Shown one piece after another: positions 7,728-13,117 of a DNA stretch of 13,289 nt. Where the stretch lies: assembly GCA_964508225.1 (NCBI GenBank), contig CAZDRX010000026.1, positions 1 to 13,289 of the forward strand, in the 5' to 3' direction. The notes below the pieces were generated by a model, which was given only the letters and a program-made list of their open reading frames with translations, ran no database searches and was not told where the DNA came from. Position 1 is the first letter of the stretch. Each line of letters opens with the position of its first letter. A program made the translations under genes and the position numbers. Source of the DNA: CAZDRX01 sp964508225. GTDB taxonomy: Bacteria; Patescibacteriota; Gracilibacteria; Peribacterales; Peribacteraceae.

Positions 7728-8717
7728 CTAGTCTCCACCGCGTAGAGCGGTTCTGAGGGTCTGAAGTTCCTGTCGTTCAGCCTGCCGCAACGCTGCGGTG
7801 GCTCCCAAGTTCACATCACTGCTCTGTTCGATCCCGATCACGAGCAAATCCAGCTCGTTACCGATGACCCTCAGGTCTTCCGTTCGATTGCTCATGCTCG
7901 CCGTTTGTGCGGAGAGCGTGAGACGGCGGCGGAGTTCCTGGATTCCGATGGTGAGAATCTGGATCAGTTGAGCCGTATCGCTACGTTCATCTGTCGTGAA
8001 TCCTTCCACAAGCGGAACGATCGACTCAGCCCTCGCGATGACGAAGCGGTTGCCGGGCGTGGATTGCCCGACAAGTTCGCGATGTCCCGCAAAGACTGCA
8101 TTGATCCAGTCGGAAGCCTGGGACGGTCCGGTACTGACACCGGTTGCGCCTTGCACCTCCTGCAGCCTCGCCGCCACTCTGGCTGCGAGTTCGTCGAGAA
8201 ACGGATCCGACCAGTGTCCAATGCCCGAAGGCATCGTAACCGGTGGAGACGCTTCTGCGACGTGCTGTTGCTGCGGATCTTCCGCGGCAGATTTCTTCTG
8301 CGGACGGATCTTCTTTCGAAGTGCCGCCTGCATCTCGGTGAACTGCGTGACCTCGCGGGGTCCTGCACAGTCCGCCTTCTGCCGGTCCATGTACTTTCTG
8401 AGTGTGTCTGCCGACAGGTCGATGGACTGCGCGCACTCCGTGCGCATCGTCCAGAGTTCCTGTCGCAGCCCTTCCACGTAGAGCTGCCGGATCGGCGGAA
8501 TGACGGGAGCCGGAACGGCTCCGCGGGTTCCGTCGATCTTGGCGATCAGTTTCCTGCGGGCATCTTCAAGATCGCCCGCGTTTCCTGCTTCGTTCATCCA
8601 TGAACGCCGGAGCTTTTCATCATCAAGCTCCAACAGATCAGCGCACTCTCGGGCAGTTTCCCAGAGCGCGAGCTCGATTCCATCCAGGAACAGAGCACGG
8701 ATCAATCGGGTCGTCAT
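7728..8717 (-). CDS. Protein with duplicated HTH-like N-terminal repeat, partner of the GHKL ATPase
   Basis: This 329-residue protein is not recognised. It opens with two copies of one helical module: 6-40 (IRALFLDGIELALW, then ECADLLELDDEKLRRSW) and 76-110 (IRQLYVEGLRQELW, then ECAQSIDLSADTLRKYM). They share I-R-x-L, G, L-W, ECA and L-R positions and look like helix-turn-helix units. A basic, Gln/Pro-rich linker (about 137-165) leads to a helical C-terminal half (170-329) that could oligomerise. I chose ATG 8717 over GTG 8726 because GAAGGAAGG (minus strand, 8734-8726) lies 8 nt before the ATG but abuts the GTG. It is the first gene of a two-gene unit with the GHKL ATPase, behind a consensus promoter and a long leader. 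It may be the sensor, DNA-binding or adaptor subunit for the ATPase; that is inference from operon structure. Confidence 0.85.
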   Translation of the reverse strand: MTTRLIRALFLDGIELALWETARECADLLELDDEKLRRSWMNEAGNAGDLEDARRKLIAKIDGTRGAVPAPVIPPIRQLYVEGLRQELWTMRTECAQSIDLSADTLRKYMDRQKADCAGPREVTQFTEMQAALRKKIRPQKKSAAEDPQQQHVAEASPPVTMPSGIGHWSDPFLDELAARVAARLQEVQGATGVSTGPSQASDWINAVFAGHRELVGQSTPGNRFVIARAESIVPLVEGFTTDERSDTAQLIQILTIGIQELRRRLTLSAQTASMSNRTEDLRVIGNELDLLVIGIEQSSDVNLGATAALRQAERQELQTLRTALRGGD

Positions 8718-8854
8718 TGCATACACCTTCCTTCGGGTTAGAGTTCGTACGTGTTGATGTGTGAGCTAGCCAAACATCTGAAGGATCGCAGAAGACTGCT
8801 CTCCCCAACGGGGAAAGTCATTTGCCCAATGAAACATTGAGAAAGTCCACTGTA
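8718..8854 (-). promoter_or_regulatory. Structured leader (about 137 nt) of the HTH/GHKL operon
   Basis: Between the predicted start near 8854 and the ATG lie four small inverted repeats: CAATG/CATTG (8827-8839), TCCCC/GGGGA (8802-8814), GCAG/CTGC (8788-8799) and GATGT/ACATC (8756-8778, with GCTAGC in its loop). The SD sits at 8726-8734. No known riboswitch class is recognised. A cis-acting RNA or protein-binding leader is possible. Confidence 0.4.
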
Positions 8855-8860
8855 TCTATG

Positions 8861-8889
8861 ATTTTAAGATAAAATGCTAGAAATGTCAA
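8861..8889 (-). promoter_or_regulatory. Promoter of the HTH/GHKL operon
   Basis: On the minus strand, -35 TTGACA (8889-8884, perfect consensus) is followed after 17 bp by -10 TAAAAT (8866-8861). The -10 is half of the inverted repeat ATTTTA-N3-TAAAAT (8861-8875), a possible operator. Confidence 0.8.
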
Positions 8890-8898
8890 AGAACGTCT

Positions 8899-8932
8899 AA
8901 AGTGCCCTGATCGCGAGGATCAGGGCACTTTT
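8899..8932. terminator. Terminator of the small basic protein gene
   Basis: A perfect 14-bp stem, AAAGTGCCCTGATC (8899-8912) with GATCAGGGCACTTT (8918-8931), has a 5-nt loop. The T-tracts are short on both strands. It lies about 35 nt past the stop of the minus-strand gene at 8968 and just before the next promoter, so it insulates the operon from upstream transcription. Confidence 0.75.
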
Positions 8933-8967
8933 GGGGTGGCAGAACAGGGGTTTGTGACACAGTTTCG

Positions 8968-9519
8968 CTACTGGAGAAACAGGCTGAGCGCCTGCGACTT
9001 CGGCAGCCGGACTGACAACACGATTTCCGCATCGTCCATCCGCACATCGATGTCCCCCGTGAACCCTTTCGCAGCGCCGTCGTAGGTCGAGACGAATGTC
9101 CCGATCGGATGTTCGCCGGACAGCAATTGGATTTGCAGCGCGGCACTCACGGGGTTCACCGGAAAGGTGGCCCGTGGGGTCGTGCGGATGCGCTGCGGGC
9201 GACGCTTCTTCGCGGGTGTCTTCTTCTCGCGCGGAGGGAGCTTGGATGCTGCGCGGATGACCGCGAGCGCCTTTTTTTCCTTGTCTCCTTTCGAGCGGGG
9301 GAAGAGTGCGAGGATCTTCGTCGCGAGGTCAGGGCTCAGATGGCTGGGCTTCTTCTTCGAGTGTGCGCGCCAGATCTGCGCATTCACTGCACGATAGTGC
9401 GTCTGGTCGTCGCCGAGCAGAGCCCGGGTGAGACTTCCAAAGTTCCCTTCGTACCGTGAGGTCACCAACGTTCGCAATGCGGCCGCGGTCTGCGCGGCTG
9501 TGGGGTTCCCGGTTTTCAT
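8968..9519 (-). CDS. Small basic protein with HTH-like N-terminus, probable DNA-binding regulator
   Basis: 183 residues, unrecognised. Residues 11-75 form a helical region resembling a Cro/XRE-type fold (AALRTLVTSRYEGNFGSLTR, ALLG, then HLSPDLATKILALFP). Residues 76-117 are a strongly basic linker (KGDKEKK, REKKTPAKKRRPQR), and 120-183 look like a small mixed α/β domain with acidic patches (GDIDVRMDDAEIVLSVRL). The layout suits a nucleic-acid-binding protein. ATG 9519 is supported by a good SD, AAGGAG, with about 9 nt spacing. It has its own promoter and terminator, so it is monocistronic. The 15-bp inverted repeat on its -10 is a plausible autoregulatory site. DNA binding is inference from composition and fold appearance. 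Confidence 0.8.
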   Translation of the reverse strand: MKTGNPTAAQTAAALRTLVTSRYEGNFGSLTRALLGDDQTHYRAVNAQIWRAHSKKKPSHLSPDLATKILALFPRSKGDKEKKALAVIRAASKLPPREKKTPAKKRRPQRIRTTPRATFPVNPVSAALQIQLLSGEHPIGTFVSTYDGAAKGFTGDIDVRMDDAEIVLSVRLPKSQALSLFLQ

Positions 9520-9575
9520 GGCGGGAGGCTCCTTGTGAAATGGACGTAAGTTCTGCCGTTGCTCGGAATGAGCGC

Positions 9576-9597
9576 GTAAAGCCCGCGTGGGCGTTAC
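9576..9597 (-). promoter_or_regulatory. Hairpin at the start of the small-protein mRNA
   Basis: GTAA (9576-9579)/TTAC (9594-9597) and GCCC (9581-9584)/GGGC (9589-9592) make an 8-bp stem with one mismatch and a 4-nt loop. It falls at the predicted 5' end of the roughly 77-nt leader. It could protect the mRNA 5' end; there is no other evidence for a role. Confidence 0.35.
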
Positions 9598-9602
9598 ACC
9601 TC

Positions 9603-9631
9603 TTTATACAATATAAATTACGTTAGGTCAA
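9603..9631 (-). promoter_or_regulatory. Promoter of the small basic protein gene, with an inverted repeat on the -10
   Basis: Minus-strand -35 TTGACC (9631-9626) and -10 TATAAA (9608-9603) are 17 bp apart. The -10 is half of TTTATA-N3-TATAAA (9603-9617), a candidate operator. It lies within 60 bp after the stop of the methyltransferase-like gene; I see no terminator between them. Confidence 0.8.
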
Positions 9632-9660
9632 ATTCATGGATTGTCTCTCACACAAGCCCT

Positions 9661-11448
9661 CTAGACGCTGATCATGCGACGCTCAATCTTGGTTTGCGCC
9701 GCGCCGTCGTCTTCCGGACAGGAGAGCAGGAACGCGTAGTGCTGGGTAGCGGCCGAGAGAACTTCGTGCACCGGCACCGATCCGATGCGTTCGTCTCCAT
9801 AGAGCGATGCGATCCGATCCGTCTTCTTGCCTTTGCCGATCTCCACAAACTCGCCGCCGCGTCCGCGCGTCACTGCGGCACGGAACCGGTCAGGGATCAT
9901 CGTGTCGGCCTCGGTCTCGATCTGCATGCTCCGGAAGAGAGACTCCAGAATGAACTCCGCCGTCGGAGCGACTTCCTTGTAGAGCGACCTCGGTGACCGG
10001 AGCACCGCCATGTCCGTGTGGAATTCGGTTTCTTTCTCACCGGCTTTCGTGCGGTAGGCGACTTTCTCCAGTTTCTGCACGAATGTTTTGCCGAAGACGG
10101 CGCTGCTCACCATGTTCGAGAGATGCGCGATCTTCCAGGCCTCATTCAAGTCCTGCACCTTGAAGAATCCGTGCAGATGCAGCGCCTCGATCACGGCCGA
10201 CATAATCGGTTTCAGGAGCAGGGACAGGTTCACGCGATAGCGCTCGCTATTCGTCTCGAAGGGGGTCGTCTCCAGCCCGTCGAGGAGCGGCAGCTCGCGC
10301 ACACGGGAGGCGAACACCTGCCAGTTCTCGGGACGGTCGCTCCCCATGATGCCGATGAGGTGGCTGACGCGTCCGCGCCAGTCGGCGAGCGAGAATTCCG
10401 CCGGCATCTGCTGGTCACTCGGTTGCTCACCACCGAAGGCGTCCGCATGATGACGCTGGAATTCCTGTCGCATCTGGATGGTCCGGAGCATCTCCGCGTG
10501 GCTTGCGGCGAGACGGTGCTGTGTGCCGATGGGTTCGCGCTTCTGCAGCGTGTTCACCATGACGTACGCACGCTCCTTCAGGAGGATCTTCTCCGCGATT
10601 TCGCAGTACTTCTGGCAGATGGGACCGGTGAAGTCGAGGCTGACCACGTCGTACCGTTCCCGTGAGCGCGGCAGGATATCCTCGAGTGTGCCGAGCACTG
10701 GCTTGATCCCGTACTTCGCTGCATTGAGTGCGTATTCGGTGCGTGCGATCCTGTCGCCGCCTTCCACACCGTGGATGTTTTCGGGCCGGAAGCCGAGGTC
10801 GAGGTACATCGGAATCTCCAGACACTCTTTGCCCGGCAGACAGAGCACTTTCATGTCACCGCGGAGGTTCTTCGGGATCTGCGTGTCGAGGAACCGCTCG
10901 AGGTTGCGCCGCCATTCTGCCTTGATCTCCGTGTCGTAGTCGGTGTGTTCGCCTCCGCCGAGGAATTCGATCGGCTTTGACCTGGCCATGTGATCGAGCG
11001 CTTCGGGTGATACGGCATCTTTCTTGCCTGCACCGAGCAACTGGACGCACTGCTCACGTGTATCAAGGCTGACCGCGATGATCACTTCGGGGGCACAGCC
11101 CAGGATTTCACAGAGCTCCTGCACGAGATGCGACCGCTCGGCGTCGTTCGTTCCGAGCGACATGTACGCACGGATGAACGACACCTCATTCTTTGCGATG
11201 GGGGATGCCGCGTCGCGCGATTCGCGGATCTGGTGCCATGCGGTGATCGCATTCACGCGTCCGATGCGGCAGGAGAAGACATCGGAGATGACACGCCGGA
11301 CTTCACTCAGACGTTCGTCGAGCGTGGCTTCCGTTCCGCCTTCGCGCGCCTTACGGCGTTCGAGGTGCATCGTGCGCACCATGAATGCGCGCTCACGGTA
11401 ACTGGGCGTGTATTCGCGCCGCTGCGGGGACGTGGGTTCTTGAGCCAT
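9661..11448 (-). CDS. Methyltransferase-like Rossmann-fold protein with long N- and C-terminal extensions
   Basis: 595 residues. The middle (about 196-305) matches the layout of a class I SAM-dependent methyltransferase. A β-strand and loop KVLCLPGKECLEI (200-212) stand where VLDLGCG usually occurs. IHGVEGGD (225-232) has the acidic residue E229 after strand 2, and YDVVSLDFTGP (266-276) supplies a motif-IV-like D272. AYVMVNTLQ (294-302) fits strand 5. The motif I loop is unusual, having one Gly and a Cys. The N-terminal 190 residues are helical and charged. The C-terminal 290 residues are mainly helical (LLLKPIMSAVIEALHLHGFF) and unrecognised. Substrate unknown; I have no reason to name DNA, RNA or protein. 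The ATG is only about 5 nt from the predicted transcription start, so the mRNA should be leaderless. It ends in TAG. It could be a degenerate, non-catalytic Rossmann protein. Confidence 0.82.
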   Translation of the reverse strand: MAQEPTSPQRREYTPSYRERAFMVRTMHLERRKAREGGTEATLDERLSEVRRVISDVFSCRIGRVNAITAWHQIRESRDAASPIAKNEVSFIRAYMSLGTNDAERSHLVQELCEILGCAPEVIIAVSLDTREQCVQLLGAGKKDAVSPEALDHMARSKPIEFLGGGEHTDYDTEIKAEWRRNLERFLDTQIPKNLRGDMKVLCLPGKECLEIPMYLDLGFRPENIHGVEGGDRIARTEYALNAAKYGIKPVLGTLEDILPRSRERYDVVSLDFTGPICQKYCEIAEKILLKERAYVMVNTLQKREPIGTQHRLAASHAEMLRTIQMRQEFQRHHADAFGGEQPSDQQMPAEFSLADWRGRVSHLIGIMGSDRPENWQVFASRVRELPLLDGLETTPFETNSERYRVNLSLLLKPIMSAVIEALHLHGFFKVQDLNEAWKIAHLSNMVSSAVFGKTFVQKLEKVAYRTKAGEKETEFHTDMAVLRSPRSLYKEVAPTAEFILESLFRSMQIETEADTMIPDRFRAAVTRGRGGEFVEIGKGKKTDRIASLYGDERIGSVPVHEVLSAATQHYAFLLSCPEDDGAAQTKIERRMISV

Positions 11449-11459
11449 GTATAAATAAG

Positions 11460-11488
11460 TTTATAGTATATTTTTGAGATTATGTCAA
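11460..11488 (-). promoter_or_regulatory. Leaderless-type promoter of the methyltransferase-like gene
   Basis: Minus-strand -35 TTGACA (11488-11483) and -10 TATAAA (11465-11460) have 17 bp between them. The predicted start near 11453 is about 5 nt before the ATG at 11448, leaving no room for an SD. The -10 forms an inverted repeat with TATAAA on the plus strand (11450-11455). Confidence 0.8.
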
Positions 11489-11550
11489 AATATTGCGCAG
11501 TCTCTGTGTGCCTTGAACTGGCTTTTCAGAGCCATATTTCCCGCTTCGGG

Positions 11551-11556
11551 TAGAAT
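11551..11556 (+). promoter_or_regulatory. Probable -10 element of the sufD-like gene
   Basis: TAGAAT lies 8 nt before the ATG at 11565, the same geometry as the leaderless promoters in this window. There is no convincing -35 at 16-18 bp. TTGAAC at 11513-11518 is too far upstream (32 bp). Confidence 0.4.
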
Positions 11557-11564
11557 CCGTCCGT

Positions 11565-12431
11565 ATGCGCACCGAGAGAGAGAACACACAGGCTGTCACG
11601 GTTTCCGAGGGAGACCGGTCATCGGTGACCGTCACGGACAAGGCGGCCGGCCATGCACATCTCGCTTTCCGGCCGGAGAGTGCGCCAGCGCCGGTACGCA
11701 TGGAGTGTTCGGGCAGTGATGCACGCACGGAGATCATCGTCGGACGCGGCGCATGCGCCACGGTCTTCGGTACCAGTACCGCGGAGAAGCACACGGTCAG
11801 TGTGACGCTCGAACCCGAGAGCGCACTGCACGTCATCATGCTCGCGGACGGTGCCGCACTCTCCTGCGTGTCGGATCTCGCGGATGGTGCGAAGATCTTC
11901 TGGCACTGCTTCACGCTTGGCTCCACCGGTTTCCCTCATGCGCTCGTCTCGACTCTGCGCGGACGTCATGCCAAGAGTGATATCGACTGGGTCTTCTCGG
12001 TGCGCGGGAGCGAGCGTCAGACGATGTCTGTGCGGAACGTCTTCGAAGCGAGCAGCGGAGGAGGGGAGATCACGATGAAGGGAGTCGCCGAAGGCAGTGC
12101 GTACGCAGCGTGTAGCGGCATGATCGAGATCGCCGAGGGAGGAAGGGGTACAGACACGTACCTGACGGAGGACGTGCTCATGCTCGATCCGACCGCGAAG
12201 ATCGACGCCGTCCCGGGGCTCGAGATCCGCACGAACGATGTGAAGGCGAGTCATAGCGCGACGGTTTCCCGAGTGACTGTGGAGGATCTCTTCTACTTCC
12301 AGTCGCGCGGCATCCCGCCCGCGGAGGCCAGAGCCATGTATACAGAGGGATTCCTCGGTGAACTCACGGAGCGGATTCCGGATGAGGCAATCCGGCATGA
12401 GGTGCAGAAGGCACTCATGCGGCAGCGCTAA
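11565..12431 (+). CDS. SufD-like Fe-S cluster assembly protein, short form
   Basis: 288 residues, shorter than typical SufB or SufD (over 400). SufB and SufD are β-helix scaffold proteins that work with the ATPase SufC to build Fe-S clusters in the cytoplasm. The C-terminal signature is clear: TDTYLTEDVLMLDPTAKIDA (196-215), LEIRTNDVKASHSATVSRV (219-237) and DLFYFQSRGIPPAEARAM (241-258). The His in ASHSAT (H230) matches the functionally important His of E. coli SufD; the neighbouring Cys of the usual KCSHGAT is Ala here. The middle shows the β-rich repetitive pattern of the core, while the usual N-terminal region is shortened. No sufC or sufB is adjacent, so partners must lie elsewhere. The start is supported by the -10 element 8 nt upstream. 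The stop overlaps that of the convergent gene by 4 nt. Family assignment is strong; SufD rather than SufB is preferred from the SRGI segment and His. Confidence 0.85.
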   Translation: MRTERENTQAVTVSEGDRSSVTVTDKAAGHAHLAFRPESAPAPVRMECSGSDARTEIIVGRGACATVFGTSTAEKHTVSVTLEPESALHVIMLADGAALSCVSDLADGAKIFWHCFTLGSTGFPHALVSTLRGRHAKSDIDWVFSVRGSERQTMSVRNVFEASSGGGEITMKGVAEGSAYAACSGMIEIAEGGRGTDTYLTEDVLMLDPTAKIDAVPGLEIRTNDVKASHSATVSRVTVEDLFYFQSRGIPPAEARAMYTEGFLGELTERIPDEAIRHEVQKALMRQR

Positions 12432-12787
12432 AGATCCGTATCGCGGTTTTTGTACTGCAGCTTCATCTCGCGCCTCTGTGCGTGGCGTGCCTTCTCCTGC
12501 TCGTGCCAGTTTTCCGGAGGCTTGGTGTCGGGATGCATGACATGTTCCATTGATACGCGGTTGTCGACGGCGTCTTGTTCGAGGCGCTCGCGGATCATCG
12601 CGTCGAACTTCAGATCTTCCTGCTCCCGGGCGTGATCGATGAGTGCGAACGCTGCGTCCAGTCCCCGGCTCGGCAGGTCTTTGAGGGTGTCTCGGCGCGT
12701 GAGTGGCTGCTCGAGCGACACGCGCGGATTCCAGGTATTCGGTTCCCCCGTCATACTTTCGAAGCCGAGAGTGTTGAAGCTGATCAT
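12428..12787 (-). CDS. Small hydrophilic protein of unknown function
   Basis: 119 residues, unrecognised, highly charged and soluble, with no signal peptide or membrane segment. The N-terminus (1-25) is probably extended. The middle (about 30-75) is helical and acidic/basic (RGLDAAFALIDHAREQEDL, AMIRERLEQD). The C-terminus is basic (EQEKARHAQRREMKLQYKNR). It is supported by a promoter with leaderless geometry and by exact abutment with sufD: its TAG (12430-12428) overlaps the sufD TAA (12429-12431). A long reading frame from 12827 in a different frame covers the same DNA but has atypical composition. This could be a nucleic-acid- or ribosome-associated protein given its charge and location after 16S, but that is speculation. 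Confidence 0.7.
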   Translation of the reverse strand: MISFNTLGFESMTGEPNTWNPRVSLEQPLTRRDTLKDLPSRGLDAAFALIDHAREQEDLKFDAMIRERLEQDAVDNRVSMEHVMHPDTKPPENWHEQEKARHAQRREMKLQYKNRDTDL

Positions 12788-13117
12788 GGGAGGGAAAATG
12801 TACCCTTCCCGTGCACGCGGTCAACAAAAGACACCCCGGGGAGGGGAGTCAGGCGTTTCCGGACAACAAAAAAGCTCCGGGTCACCCCATCGTGTAGTAG
12901 AGAAGAAGGTCTGATCTATCGAGGCTCTTGAGAGTCCCGCAGAATCCAGATTCCGTATCCTCAGGCCATGCGGCGTGTGGAAGGGATTCTGAATTCTGAG
13001 GACAATCAAGGGGCGTCCCTCGCTCAAAAGATTGGATGTATGATGGCTCTTAGACATCCCGCGAAACGCGGGAAGGAAAGACGCCGCCAGAGCATACTTC
13101 CAGAGATAACTCCCTGG
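12788..13117 (-). other. 16S rRNA trailer region, structured, without tRNA or 23S
   Basis: This 330-nt stretch contains no credible gene apart from the promoter at 12797-12824. Inverted repeats: TCCCGCG/CGCGGGA (13057-13073, 3-nt loop), CCAGAG/CCCTGG with a G-T pair (13100-13117), CAGAATCC (12940-12947)/GGATTCTG (12984-12991), and TCCTCAG (12958-12964)/CTGAGGA (12996-13002). A spaced direct repeat, GGCTCTT-N5-TCCCGC, occurs at 12923-12940 and 13045-13062. These are plausible RNA-processing structures of the 16S precursor. No tRNA cloverleaf and no 23S or 5S sequence is seen. Confidence 0.6.
12797..12824 (-). promoter_or_regulatory. Promoter of the small gene at 12787
   Basis: Minus-strand -35 TTGACC (12824-12819) and -10 TACATT (12802-12797) are separated by 16 bp. 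The predicted start is about 3 nt from the ATG at 12787, so again leaderless. Confidence 0.6.

Noticed and set aside
8724..8726. GTG as start of the HTH-repeat gene
   Set aside because: The SD GAAGGAAGG would abut or overlap the GTG; ATG at 8717 has normal spacing.
11619..12827. 402-codon minus-strand frame covering sufD and the small gene
   Set aside because: Antisense to clear SufD motifs; composition is extreme (Arg/His), and its start lies upstream of the predicted promoter's start site.
12859..12880. CCGGA/TCCGG inverted repeat with a poly-A/T tract as a 16S terminator
   Set aside because: The T-run is inside the loop instead of following the stem, so it does not look like an intrinsic terminator.
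12788..13117. tRNA gene in the 16S trailer
   Set aside because: No cloverleaf, GTTC-type T-loop or acceptor stem could be assembled on either strand.
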